DNA from: Acytostelium subglobosum LB1
Lineage: Eukaryota > Evosea > Eumycetozoa > Acytosteliales > Acytosteliaceae
DNA length: 64,000 nucleotides
Assembly (NCBI RefSeq): GCF_000787575.1
Contig: NW_012236522.1
Span: 558,001-622,000 of the forward strand
Reading direction: 5' to 3'
Shown: positions 1 through 10,892 of the stretch, one piece after another
Layout: each line of letters opens with the position of its first letter
How positions within the stretch are numbered: position 1 is the first letter of the stretch
Made by a program: the position numbers and the translations under genes
The notes under the pieces: generated by a model
Database searches by the model: none
Seen by the model: only the letters and a program-made list of their open reading frames with translations
Told to the model about the DNA's origin: nothing

Positions 1-1135
1 TGTTGTTGGTGTTGTTGCTGTTGTTGTTGCTGTTATTGTTGTTGTTATTATTGGTGGTGGTAGTGTGAGTGTGTTGGTAATTATGTGTACACGTGTGAGT
101 GAGTGTGTGGGGGAGGTGGTGGAGATGGGGTTTGGGTGTTTACAAACTTTTTAAACTGTTACGTGGGTTGCCAGGCAATTTGAAAATGAACTGTTAGGAT
201 GAACTACTCTCTAATTTGAACTTTGTGTGTGGAGAGTGAGATGGCGGTTGAAATAACGGATTAAACAACCAAATACAAACAATTAAAAAAATCAAAATGA
301 AATAAATTTGGTGGTGATTGTTGATGTTGAGTGTTTGTGTGATGTGTGAAACGTTACCATTTGGATTCTTGGAACTTCAACAGTGTTCAAGGATGGATCG
401 AACAAGACCTCAAGCCAGGGATGTTGACATGGCAGGCCATCTACGACTTGGAGCAACATAATACTTGTCTGACCTGACAAGACATGTTTGATGTCCGACA
501 TGCTTTGTCCGAATATATTCGGAATGTAACATGTTAACGTTCAAGTTGTAAAGTTGAGTGTATGTATATATATGTATGTATGTCTGTATGAATATAAAGT
601 AACTATAACATCATTCAAGTGATACTAACCACTACTGTATATAAATAAATTATAATGTTTATTTATAGTAATAAATACAACAAAGATAACTTTGAGGTGT
701 TGTTGCCAATGGAGCGTGTGTGAGTGCGAATGCTCTTGTCTTTTGGAAAGTGTTAATGAACTTCCATGGATTGGACAATTTTTCATGAGATCCTTGAGTG
801 TGGTGCTAATCATCAAAGTTCGGAAAACGAGAGAAATAGCATTGATCACAACAGGCTTCAGTAATCATCAGCTTAACCAAAGGTACAATATATCTGTATA
901 TATTATCAATCATTCAATCAATAATCATCAATAGCAGTGAACTGTACAGGTACATCATCATTGTAGGTTTCAGTGAAATACATTTGATCGTGAATGATTG
1001 ATTGAATGAATGAATGAAATGTGATCAATGATGACTAATCACCAACCAATCAATCAATCAATTATATATGTTCAATAGGTTATTCATTGATTGTAGAAGT
1101 AGTATAGATATAGATATATATATAGTTAAACAACA
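1..1135. other. Left-edge gap with low-complexity DNA and possible minus-strand exon fragments
   Basis: The first 60 bases are (TTG)n-like and would read as asparagine, glutamine or threonine runs on the minus strand. A minus-strand open stretch at 358-501 begins MSDIKHVLSGQTSIMLLQVV and is followed by a possible donor GTAACG. It could be a first coding exon of a gene running off the left edge, but I found no partner exon. A second minus stretch around 660-830 reads in one frame as EKLSNPWKFINTFQKTRAFA and ends near 664; it has no convincing start. The rest, up to the plus-strand gene at 1136, is AT-rich upstream DNA. None of these pieces is firm. Confidence 0.3.
358..501 (-). CDS. Possible first coding exon of an unidentified gene, partial
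   Basis: This open stretch starts with ATG at 501 and reads 48 codons without low-complexity bias, ending PRIQM before a possible donor GTAACG. The composition looks protein-like, and it contains SGQTSIMLLQVVDGLPC. I do not recognise a family. No acceptor and continuing frame are obvious between 1 and 357, so the partner exon would have to lie in the (TTG)n edge sequence or beyond the window. It may instead be a chance open frame. Confidence 0.22.
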
Positions 1136-3523
1136 ATGTTTTGGTGCGCAAGAACAATAGCAAGATCCGGTGCACCGGCTTTGAAGAATGCACAGAGATT
1201 ATCATCAACAACATCAATGATGACATTATCATCTTCGCGTACTGCTGGTCATGGTTATGCTTCAACATCATCAAATAGTGGCAACAGCAACAACAATAAT
1301 AACAAGAATGATTCAAAGTCAGATAAGAATACAGCATCAACAACAACATCAGCAGCAGATGATCAACAGCAAGGTTCAACAGAGAAGATCAAGAAGTTGT
1401 TGCAAACCTTTGATCAAAAGTTTCAGAACAATGCATTGGAGTCGGATCAGAGACGTGCGAGCGGTGGACCACAACAGGATAGACACGAGGAGACCTATAT
1501 CGATGAGGATGGAGATGAGATCGATGAGGATGGCCTTGTAAAGAGCAAGATGACCGAGGAGGAGGAGTCAATGAACGAGGACCTCGAGACGATGATTGAA
1601 GAGGAGATGGAGAATGGTGATGAGCCCTACGCATTCGACCCCAAGATGATGCGTCAGTTCAACAGGTACCAGCAGGTCGCCATTCCCGCCGACAATGTCG
1701 AGTTCCACCGCAACATGGAGATGGTCAACTTATTCGTGGGCGAGGACGAGGACGCCGAGGCCATCGACAAGGAGCTGGCCGGCCAGGACTTTGACGAGCT
1801 GATCGCCGAGGAGCATGAGGAGCTGTTTGAGGAGGATCCCGAGCAGGACGAGATGGATCTGGAGATCGAAGACGAGGAGAGGCGCTACAATGAGGCGATC
1901 AAGAACGGTGAGCCAATCGAGGCCAAGTCATTCTCGACGTTCGCCGCACTAAACTATGAGCTGCCCGAGGACGCCACGCCCGAGCAGATCCAGACGCACA
2001 TCACAACCATCAAGTATTTGAAGCAGTATGGTATCGACACGACCAAGTTCACGACGAACGAGCTGGCATTCATGGCGCGTCTGAGCCCCGAGGAGCTTCA
2101 GGAGACTGTCGACGAGCAATTTGATACGGTCGAGCTGGCCGAGTTGGAGGAGCCCAACTACGAGCCTGCCCTGCACGAGGTCGACGAGGAGACTGGCATC
2201 GTCAAGGAGGAGATCAGCGACGCCTACGTCCTACATCAGCGCGACAAATTTGAGTTTGACTTGGACGAGGACCAGAAGAAGGCCATTGAGGAGGGCCAGA
2301 ACAAGCGTAAGGAGGCCAGCGCACAGGACGGTCACAACACTCTGTACGACGATCACAACGCGAGCGAGAACTTCTTCCTGGTGGAGGACGAGCGCGTCTA
2401 TAACGAAGAGGAGTTCAAGGCGCTGTCCGATGCCCTCGACTCTGAGCCCCTGTACGCCTACGAGAAGGACAACTATCTGGACAGCATGCAAGAGCTGGAC
2501 GAGGAGGATCTCGAGCTCAACACAGACGGCAAGCAGAGCGAGCTGCGCACATTGCTCGACCCACTCAAGCACCTGACGCCAGGTCTCATGTCACGTATGA
2601 CTGAGGATCAGAACGATCGCTTCGTGGCCAGCCTCAAGTTGGACAAGTATGACAATATGCCCGTCGAGGAGTTCAAGGCCAAGGTCGAGGAGATGAAGGC
2701 CGTCGACCCCAAGTTCGCCGAGAGTCTCGTCGATCGTTCTGAAGAGGTGCCACTCGTGGGCACTGAGGAGGAGATTGAGCAGTTGCTTTCCGACGAGCTG
2801 ATGGACGAGAATGGGGAGGACGAGGATGACATCCACGACGAGACCGACCTGTTTGAGTTTGACGATCGCACCCAAGAGACCATCGTCGACGGCGCTGAGG
2901 GTCTGGTCCAGTTCCAGGACTACGTCGACAACCTCTACTACCACGAGCAGCTGTACGACACTGAGTGGCACGAGCATCTGCGCGTGCTGGGCACCGATGT
3001 GGACATGTATCTTAGACGCAACAAGAAGAAGATGGTGGCGCTGTCCAAGCGTCGCGAGCGCGCTGCCAAGTACCGCGCCGAGACTCTCAAGAAGAACGCA
3101 GCCAACCCCGTCACCCCCGTGTACAAGCGCCAGGAGCTGCCCAGCGGTGAATATGTATTTAAGTCGACACACGCGCCCAACACCTTTGTCCGCATCAAGC
3201 CATTCACCGAGGAGGAGATAGCACCAGAGCACGCCGACAAGTTCAAGCAGACACTGACCGAGTCGTACCGCACGCTGTCGGGCAACGGCTACTACTCACG
3301 CCGCGACACCAAGAAGACGATGGAGATGATCAGACGCGCACTCGCCAGCTACAAGCCACACATGAACTCACGTCGTCTCCAATTGGAGAGTTCAGACATT
3401 ACCAAGGATCCAAGATTCGAGAAGCAGAAGAACCTCATCGTCGAGCCATGGATGTTGCCAAGATACAACCCAGAGTACTACAGTGGCGAGGACATGCAGG
3501 ATACCGGTTCCACTCAACTCTAA
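1136..3523 (+). CDS. Acidic protein with probable mitochondrial presequence, function unknown
   Basis: A single exon of 795 codons. The first ~45 residues (starting MFWCARTIARSG) carry Arg, Ser, Ala and Thr but no acidic residues, as in a mitochondrial presequence. A Ser/Asn/Thr linker follows at ~45-80, then a long, very acidic middle (~110-600) of Glu/Asp-rich helices. The last ~190 residues are basic, with a charged helix (YLRRNKKKMVALSKRRERAA) and a conserved-looking C-terminal block around TLSGNGYYSRRDTKKTMEMI. Codon use favours C/G endings, like highly expressed genes such as eS1 in this window, so strong expression is likely. The acidic-then-basic layout could suit a large mitoribosome or mitochondrial RNA-associated protein, but that is a guess. 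I do not recognise the family. Confidence 0.8.
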   Translation: MFWCARTIARSGAPALKNAQRLSSTTSMMTLSSSRTAGHGYASTSSNSGNSNNNNNKNDSKSDKNTASTTTSAADDQQQGSTEKIKKLLQTFDQKFQNNALESDQRRASGGPQQDRHEETYIDEDGDEIDEDGLVKSKMTEEEESMNEDLETMIEEEMENGDEPYAFDPKMMRQFNRYQQVAIPADNVEFHRNMEMVNLFVGEDEDAEAIDKELAGQDFDELIAEEHEELFEEDPEQDEMDLEIEDEERRYNEAIKNGEPIEAKSFSTFAALNYELPEDATPEQIQTHITTIKYLKQYGIDTTKFTTNELAFMARLSPEELQETVDEQFDTVELAELEEPNYEPALHEVDEETGIVKEEISDAYVLHQRDKFEFDLDEDQKKAIEEGQNKRKEASAQDGHNTLYDDHNASENFFLVEDERVYNEEEFKALSDALDSEPLYAYEKDNYLDSMQELDEEDLELNTDGKQSELRTLLDPLKHLTPGLMSRMTEDQNDRFVASLKLDKYDNMPVEEFKAKVEEMKAVDPKFAESLVDRSEEVPLVGTEEEIEQLLSDELMDENGEDEDDIHDETDLFEFDDRTQETIVDGAEGLVQFQDYVDNLYYHEQLYDTEWHEHLRVLGTDVDMYLRRNKKKMVALSKRRERAAKYRAETLKKNAANPVTPVYKRQELPSGEYVFKSTHAPNTFVRIKPFTEEEIAPEHADKFKQTLTESYRTLSGNGYYSRRDTKKTMEMIRRALASYKPHMNSRRLQLESSDITKDPRFEKQKNLIVEPWMLPRYNPEYYSGEDMQDTGSTQL

Positions 3524-3578
3524 CACACATACATATATTAATAATTACAACAACCAAACAACATCCAATCACCTCTCA

Positions 3579-3584
3579 AATAAA
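3579..3584 (+). terminator. Candidate poly(A) signal AATAAA
   Basis: AATAAACG lies 56 nt after the stop of the acidic mitochondrial protein. The same AATAAACG context recurs downstream of the plus-strand genes ending at 4377 and 17584, so I read it as the polyadenylation hexamer. Confidence 0.5.
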
Positions 3585-3771
3585 CGTTCGACCAAACTTA
3601 ACTTGTCCACAAGACTCGTCTGAACACGAGGAAGTTCGACTTGATGAATTTTTCGAAAAGTGTTGGCAAGTGATGTCGCACTCCCGCACAACATAATGAG
3701 AGATAATTGATCATATTCTTGTTATTTAGTTTAGTTTGTAGTTGTAGTATATATATATATTTAAGAGAGAG

Positions 3772-4377
3772 ATGACGATCAATTATAGACAGAAGTGGGT
3801 ACAGGACCTCCCACCTCCAGGAGGTTGGGCACCTCTGCCCTTTGGTAGACAGACACCAAAGATGGTCTCTGGTTACAAGTTGTTTGGAGCTACATTCATT
3901 ATTATGAGTGTTGGTACCTACATCTATATCAACACAAGAATACAAGATCTGTATGTGATTGATGGCACCAACAGCGTCAGCAGCATAGTCACAGGTTATC
4001 GTCAACATGGATACTAACATTCAAACATCAACAAACAAACAGCCAAGACGATGAGACTGAGAGAATCCGTTTGTCAAAGATATTGCCCATCATCCAGGCT
4101 GAGAATGATATTCTGTAAGATCAACATCAATCAATCAATCAAGCATAGCGGGCATCAGCAACAGCAACAGCAGCAACAGCAGACAGATCACATGACAGGT
4201 TGTGAACAACAAACATTAACATTGATGATGCATGATTATAGGTTCCTTGGATCGACTCACAAGAATGTATACACAACTAGATGGATGCCACCATTGATCA
4301 ACAACAATGGTGCTTACAGAATGATCCCAAGAGAGTTGAACTTGGCAAACAAGAAGCCTCAGTCACATCATCACTAA
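3772..4377 (+). CDS. ndufa13: NADH:ubiquinone oxidoreductase subunit NDUFA13 (GRIM-19)
   Basis: Three exons, 3772-3950, 4043-4114 and 4242-4377, give 128 residues; the animal subunit has about 144. Both introns have clear signals (GTATGT and GTAAGA donors). The N-terminus carries the family signature QDLPPPGGWAPLPFGRQ. One membrane segment (LFGATFIIMSVGTYIYI) and a charged helix (DETERIRLSKILPIIQAEND) follow, then the conserved TTRWMPPLI block. It is a supernumerary complex I subunit of the inner mitochondrial membrane. The middle exon is only 72 nt and is needed for the helix match. The length is slightly short because the C-terminal tail differs from the animal protein. Confidence 0.92.
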
Positions 4378-4466
4378 GCGAGCGAACAAGCGAGCGAGGA
4401 TCAAGATCATTGCGAGCAACATGACATACACATTAACACATTAGCAGAGTGATATGATGATCACTC

Positions 4467-4472
4467 AATAAA
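4467..4472 (+). terminator. Candidate poly(A) signal AATAAA
   Basis: AATAAACG lies about 90 nt downstream of the NDUFA13 stop, in the same octamer context as after two other plus-strand genes here. Confidence 0.45.
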
Positions 4473-4666
4473 CGATACCAACATAGCAATAGCAACTATC
4501 AGCAACAGCAGTATCAGACAGACTCATTCAGGACGATGACGATTGATTGATTACACTGCAGTGATAGATTGATTTGTTTAATTAATTACAAGTTGTTGAT
4601 TGATGTTATGATACAACATAGGTGCATGACAAGCACGATGATGATGATGATGATGGATCACATGGT

Positions 4667-4973
4667 TTACAATTGGATCACAGCACCAATGTTAACACCG
4701 AGACCAAGATGGATTCCGAGGAGGTCAACAGAGGCACCGACGCCAACTCCAACTCCGAGACCAAGGAGGGCGTTCTGGTTGCTGGCCTGGCCTACAGTCA
4801 CTGTCTTGGAGGTCGAGTACGAGGTCATTGACTTGTTGGAGGTCATAGCGTTGACGTTTCCGAGGGAAGACATGGCGTCTAAGAGAAAAGAGAGAGAAGA
4901 GAGAGGAGGTAGAGCGCGTTAGAATTGTTTGAATGTTGGATGCATGGCGTAGGTACATACTCATAAGAGTCAT
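4667..4973 (-). CDS. Small hssA/2C/7E-like dictyostelid protein
   Basis: Two exons, 4961-4973 (13 nt) and 4667-4878, give 74 residues. The tiny first exon encodes MTLM plus one base before a GTATGT donor. The acceptor follows a pyrimidine-rich stretch ending TTAG. The N-terminal part is Ser/Thr/Asn-rich (MTSNKSMTSYSTSKT) and the C-terminal part is a Gly/Leu/Val run (LLGLGVGVGVGASVDLLGIH). A start with MTL, an intron after about four codons, a Ser-rich half and a Gly-hydrophobic half are the pattern I remember for the developmentally expressed hssA/2C/7E family of Dictyostelium. The molecular function of that family is unknown. The assignment rests on architecture, not on close sequence identity. 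Confidence 0.65.
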
Positions 4974-6084
4974 TTTTGGAAGATGTTGATGGTATTAATC
5001 TTGAAGATTGTTATAATATAATATTATTTGATTGGTATTGATTTGATATTGATTGATTAGACTGGATCCATGACTATTTATAGTTAATTGTTATTGACAT
5101 TGTTGACAATGAATGCCATGTCTGTTGACTGTATACTTCGTTACAAGTCAACGTTTCATCGGAATCGGATTCAATTCAATCTTCCAAGTCATGTTGGCTT
5201 TAATTAATTAATATAAAGGTTAGATTGACCAATGACTGGTATCGTTGAGTAGTGGTATGAGTTGGCAACTAACCCATATCTATAGATGATCTATTATATG
5301 ATGTCATCCAACTACTGTATGCCAGTTTGTGTTGTGTGAGTGTTTGATCATATGATCAATTTGTTGTTGTCGACACTGATCAGTAGTAGTGAGTAGTGTA
5401 CTGAGCATCGATGTAGACAGAGTCAGACGAAGAGTCTTTTCAATGAACCTTAAAGGGTGTGGGTGGTGTAGTGGTAGGATGTAAATCAAAGTTGATTGGA
5501 CAAACAAAGTGATTGGAATAACACTCACACACACACAACATTGACACACCTTTTTTGATTAATAGATTAATAAGTCGTTTAGGACCTTGTTCTGTATGAT
5601 CATATACCCAAGGCATACGTCTAAATGAAAGAATCATAACATTTAACTATTGACTATCCAGACGATGTTCTATTTGAATATTTGAATGATTGTTTATTCA
5701 AATAATATAATAACAAATATAGATAATGAATCCCAATTGTAACCTTCAAGACATCTCTTATTAAAGATAAATTGATTGGTTGAGAATGAAGTTGTTGGAT
5801 TGGAAATGTATATAAATGAACTTCCATTATTTGATCTAATTTGGGATTGTACAATGAATGATCAAAATTTGATTTGATTTTTGGATGGAAGGTTCCAAAT
5901 CAGATATTTCTTATATTAAGATTTGACGAGGTCCCTTTTTAATCTTGCTTGTCCCACCTTCCGTTGTCTTTCTAAACTAAACTTTAAACTTCCCACCTAT
6001 ACATCTATTCATTGTTTGATCAATCAATCATTCAATCAATCAAACGATAGAAATAATAATAGCAAACAAACAAACAAAAGAATA
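4974..6084. other. Intergenic region, AT-rich, no firm gene
   Basis: This lies between the divergent hssA-like gene and the PhnD-like gene, so it holds both upstream regions. Minus-strand open stretches at 5654-5854 (containing MEVHLYTFPIQQLHSQ) and 5440-5637 (containing PWVYDHTEQGPKRLINLLIK) look mildly protein-like. I could not join them with good splice signals or recognise them. The plus-strand frame is open from 5923, but the 54 codons before 6085 are leader-like (AATC repeats and CAAA runs). Confidence 0.4.
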
Positions 6085-7799
6085 ATGTCATGTCCATTTC
6101 ATATTTATAATGTCAAGACCAAGAATGATGATATACCAGTGACAGTTCAATATCTTAGAGAGTGTGATGTAGTACCACAACATCCATTATCAAATATAGA
6201 GTACTCCATAGATGATAAGGAGTACATGTCAACAATGTTACATTATTTCTTAAACTTTCTAAGATTGTCAATCAGTGTACCATTGAAACAGTCAATGCAT
6301 CAATCACAACATTCTCAACCTGTCAACAAATTGACATATACAGTATCATTGAATGATAATGAAAAGTTGAGATGTATAATCAACAATCCATCATTGGCTT
6401 TGGCTGCCAGGCGTTATTGCTGTGTCGGATTCTTTGGAACTCGCTCCAACGACTATTCAGCTGGTGCTGATATTTGCGAGAGTGATCAAATGCTCATCAG
6501 TCAACTGGCTACATTTCCAGGAGTGTTGGCCTATGTCACTGTACACAAGGATGCCCCATTGCACCCGGAGCACATGGTCAACAACAACCTATTGGACTAC
6601 GCCAACATCGTCATTATGGAGGACTTTAGCACAGCTGATGAATGGAGATTGAATAGCTGTCATGTGGAGGCTGTCCAAAAGTCAAGTCCACTGTATTACC
6701 ACTTTGTTCGAATCAACAATGCTCTGATCACACTACCTCAATCATCCATATCCTCCCCGGATCTATCCTCCTCAACGATCAAGAGTGTTACCACCGTGTC
6801 CGAATACCTCAGCCGATCGTCATACTCACTGGAACCTATGCCAATAACATTGATTAGGTCCAAGTACTACTCATTCAAAGATGGATCACTTGGATGGCGA
6901 GGTATTCGCACTTATGGAGAGTTGGTGATCACATCATTCCTGAGTCCAAGTGCCAACTCATTCTTCCAATTTGTTGTTGACAGCATGTCCAGTGAACTTG
7001 GTATCAACATGAAGATGGTTGACATTTGGCAATTGGTACCTCAGTCCAGATGGTCCGAACCTCCACATCTACTGATGGAGGAGTTTGGTATCGACTGTGC
7101 ATTCATGTGTGGATTGGTCTATGTCAAGGGATCACACTCACTCGAGCCAATCTCTGCGCCAATATGTTCTGGAACAAGATATAATAATCAATCAGTATAC
7201 TTCTCGGATATTATAATCAAGTCATCCAACAATGATAGCAATAACATCAACTCAATCAAAGATCTTAAAGGAAGAACATTCGCTTATAATGGAAAGGAAT
7301 CATATTCTGGATATCATGTACTTAGACATCATGTTCAAAAGGTAGAAGGATTCAATGGCACACTGGAAGAGTACTTTGGCAACAACACAACAGCATCTGG
7401 ATCACATCTAAAGTCAATCCAAATGGTACTCAACAATCAATGTGATACAGCTGCCATAGATAGCACAGTATTAGTATGTCCCATCAATCAATCAATCAAA
7501 TGTTAGTCATTATACTCACTTATTCACTCAATCAATCATTCAAACAGGATGTAGAACTATTAAAGAATAATGGAGAGTTGGCCAAGAATATTAGGATTGT
7601 TGATCAGATTGGACCATCACCTATGCCTCCATTGGTAACAAGAAAGGACACAATGGCATACTTCCAGAAGAGCAACATACAGGCATATCTTCAACAGTTT
7701 GGTGAACGCCACAGTGATGCTATCCAAAGATTTGGATATCTTGGCTTCAAATCAGTTGATCAATCCACCTACGATCCAATCGTCGAGGCAATGAAGTAA
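6085..7799 (+). CDS. PhnD-like substrate-binding-domain protein, cytosolic
   Basis: Two exons, 6085-7473 and 7548-7799, give 546 residues. The intron is 74 nt with a GTATGT donor. I chose the ATG at 6085 because it follows an A-rich leader; an in-frame start at 5923 would add 54 low-complexity residues. From about residue 250 the protein resembles the periplasmic phosphonate-binding family PhnD: a YGELVITSF strand, SIKDLKGRTFAYN, a SGSHLKSIQMV segment, CDTAAIDSTVLD, and GPSPMPPLV near the end. The first ~240 residues form a separate domain (SAGADICESDQMLISQLATF, YANIVIMEDFSTADEWR) that I do not recognise. No signal peptide or membrane segment is visible, so transport in the bacterial sense is unlikely. 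Ligand binding is inferred; the physiological role is unknown. Confidence 0.75.
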
Positions 7800-7877
7800 A
7801 CTTCCATCACTCACTCACTCACTTGCTCACCCAATCAATCAATCAATCAAACAATGTCGCCTCTTCTTACTTGTTAT

Positions 7878-9142
7878 TTATGGCTTTATTTCACCGAGGA
7901 ATATAGTCTTGTCTGATGAACCAGATGCAATGATGGGCTCGAATGGATGGAAGTCCACTTGGTTGACTGAGCCTGTGTGTCCAGGCAGTCGGTAGAGTAT
8001 CTTGCTGCTGCTCACATCCCATACGTACACCTGGCCATCGGATGAGCCGGCTGACACGCGCTGTCCATCAGGCGACCAGGAGCACTTGAGTAGTATCTTT
8101 TCAAAGTTGTGCTGTGCGCCAGTCAGCGTGTTGGTGCAGCGGTTGGGTGGGGCAAACGGACGGATGTCCCATATCTTGAGTGAGTTGTCCATTGAGTTTG
8201 AAAGGAGATGCGAGCCATCCGGGCTGACGGCCAGGCCGGTGATCGAGTCGTTGTGGCCCTGTAGTGTCATGATCTCGCGCTGTGTGCGCAGGTCGAATAC
8301 GCGTACCACGTTGTCCAGACAGCCTGTGATGACCTGATCGCTCGAGTCTGACATGGCCACGGCCGTCACTGGGAATTTGTGCGTGAATGTCTCAATGCTG
8401 TGTCGCTGGCGTGTGTCAAAGAGTCGCGCGGTGCAATCATCAGATGCAGTGGCTACCAATGGAGGTCCGCGTCTTGCAGGACAGCATGAGTTGACGAATT
8501 TCTTATGTTCGCGAATACGTTTGACTAGTGTGCCCTCGACTGTATCCCATAGTCCAACTGACTTGTCCGATGACACTGAGAACAATTCAATTCCTTCTCT
8601 ATCCCAATGTAGCTCTAATATGCTTCCCTGATGTCCTTTGAGTACAGAGTAGTTGATACAATCTCCATATACATTCCACAAATCTGTTCATTTGATTGAT
8701 TGATTGATCGAGATTGGTTAGTCAGTTGCTGTTGTGATCATTGTTGCGGGATGATGATGCTGTTGATGTATGTTGACATACATATCTCTTTATCGAATGA
8801 GCCAGATGCCAATGCTGTACCAAATGGATTGAACTTGACACTGAATACCTCTCCCTGTTGTTATCAATGATGTTCATAAATTGAATGAAACGAATGAATG
8901 AATGAGTAAATGAATGAATGAAAGAATGTACGTAATGTACATACTCTATGACCTGTTAACTGCATTATAGGACTCTTCAGCTTTGATGTTCTCTCTGTAC
9001 CAAGTATGATCTCCTTTGATGATGCCGAGGTATCTCTAAGTGCCAACTCATTCTTTTGTTTCTTTACACTGCCATTGCTATCATTGCCATCTCCTACCAC
9101 AATAAGGCTATTACTATCATTCTTTCTCTTGTTGTCTGTCAT
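7878..9142 (-). CDS. snrnp40: U5 snRNP 40 kDa WD40 protein (SNRNP40)
   Basis: Three exons on the minus strand, 8945-9142, 8782-8854 and 7878-8683, give 358 residues, the usual family length. Exon phases and GTATGT donors fit exactly. The N-terminal ~45 residues are charged and variable. The match to human SNRNP40 begins at SPIMQLTGHRGEVFSVKFNP. Seven WD40 repeats follow, including LWNVYGDCINY, FVNSCCPARRGPPLVATASD and NFEKILLKCSWSPDG, and the protein ends in FLGEIKP. In other eukaryotes this protein binds PRP8 in the U5 snRNP of the spliceosome. It converges on the PhnD-like gene; the two stop codons are only 78 bp apart. Confidence 0.95.
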
Positions 9143-9503
9143 CTCTATCTCTATCTCTATCTCTATCTACAAATACACAATATTCATTCAATCAGAAGTC
9201 ATTTTTTGACTCTAAGCGAAGATCACTTCAACCATTGAGTATCTTTCGACAAAACACGAGAATGTAATCAAACATACATGTTATAACAAGGTAATACAAC
9301 ATTGTCTGAAGAGTTACAACTATTAATTGTACTTGTACAAGTAAGTAATAGTGATGTCTTTTGGCAACTTGTCCTTGGACATACATTCATTACATTAGTG
9401 TAAACACAACAAGGTCTTGTTCATAGAGATAATATTATTAATTGATTCTATTTATTGAATAATGTAATGTGTAAAGTATATATTTATGATGATTATGATG
9501 TTG
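9143..9503. other. Intergenic region with (CTATCT)n microsatellite
   Basis: Upstream of SNRNP40 and downstream of the EGF-type gene, both on the minus strand. A hexamer microsatellite CTATCT lies at about 9140-9175, immediately upstream of the SNRNP40 start. The rest is AT-rich with no gene I can support. Confidence 0.5.
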
Positions 9504-10892
9504 TTATAGTGGACCCATCTTATTACCAGACTCCTCTCTTCTTGATCTTCTAACTCTTCTAACAACCAATACAATGATTGTTATGATGATTGCCAATAAT
9601 ACAGCACCACATACAACTGCAATGGCAACGATACCAGAGACACCTATGCGGCTATCACCCTTGGTTCCATTACCTTCACAACCATACTGTAGACGATTGT
9701 TTCTAGAGTCTGGACTGTCCAACACTGAGAACGATGGACTGACACTGCATTGTTGACATTGTGGCAAGTTGATACCAAACAGTGACTGGTTGGTCGATGA
9801 ACTGATCAGCTCGTTCCTGGTGAATGTTGGCAAACCATCAGAAAGACCAAACGTTGGGAAGGTGGCAAACAACTGATCATAATCAGTATCTCTAAAGTAT
9901 TGCATGTTGTTGTCGATTGAGTCCCAACCAAAGAGGAACACTCTTCCACAGTTTGGACCAGTGGTAACAGTTGTCGTCGAGGCATTCTTGAAGAGAACAA
10001 CCCTCAAAGTGTTCATGTTTGATTGATATGTCCATCCTTGGATTGAAACATTCATCACAACATCAGTGGTGATCATGATTGTTGAGTTGTTCGAGTCTGG
10101 GAACAGAAGATCTTGGACCAACACTGTGATAATGAGAGTTGGTTGGGCATCCACCTTGGCCAGAGTATACAATCTAGATGTGATGTTGTTGACTTTATCG
10201 TTGGTTGGTTGGGACATGGTCCAAGCAGTAGTTGGGACAGACTTGACAACACGTTGATCAATATCCAACTCTTGGATGGCAAAGATGTCAATGACATTGG
10301 GCAAGAAGTGTGAATCAGCAGATTGGAATGTTGTCTTTGGTGTAGTATCAACATTATTGATCAATGCTCCAGTTGCTGTATGGACTTCACAGTGTACTCC
10401 ACCCCAATATCTATCACATTGGCATCTTCCATTCACACATTGTCCATGAGAAGAACAAGCATCCTGATATCCACAGTTATTACTCAGTAGGGGGGAATTA
10501 TCTATAATATTGTAAATGTTAGAATATTATTAATTTAATGGATTGATTGATCGAATATACATACATATGGCCAGAGTATTGTTTGAGAAATAGGTGTTGG
10601 TGTCAATTGTAACTTTGAGTTTGGCATATCCTTTGGTCAGATTACCAATTGAACAGGTGATCATCTCAGAGCTGATCGATGTCATACTACATTCAATATC
10701 ATTGATGTTAACATGTTGACTGGTTGGATTGAGTGTTATTGGTGATGGTCCAAAGTAACCATGAAATGTAACAACACCACCATCAGTATAAATTGGTGTA
10801 ATTGATGATATAATTGGATAACTAGTGGCTGCCATAGTAGTCATAGCCATTGTAATTCCAATTAATAGAATGGGTATAAAAGTGCGGTACAT
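9504..10892 (-). CDS. Type I membrane protein with TIG-like and EGF-like domains
   Basis: Two exons, 10565-10892 and 9504-10501, give 441 residues. An N-terminal hydrophobic signal peptide (FIPILLIGITMAMTTMAA) is followed by an Ig-like/TIG-type repeat (ISSITPIYTDGGVVTFHGYF), then one EGF-like domain with six cysteines (CGYQDACSSHGQCVNGRCQC through GGVHCE). A large extracellular region with many NxS/T sites follows. A membrane helix (VAIAVVCGAVLLAIIITIIV) and a basic cytoplasmic tail (RRVRRSRREE) close the protein. This single-TIG, single-EGF layout resembles dictyostelid cell-surface proteins of the ComC/LagC-like group, which act in cell-cell signalling or adhesion. The exact member is not identified, and a role in adhesion is inferred. 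Confidence 0.8.

Noticed and set aside
2591-3232. 213-codon minus-strand frame
   Set aside because: Complement of the acidic mitochondrial protein gene, whose plus frame is three times longer and has organised composition.
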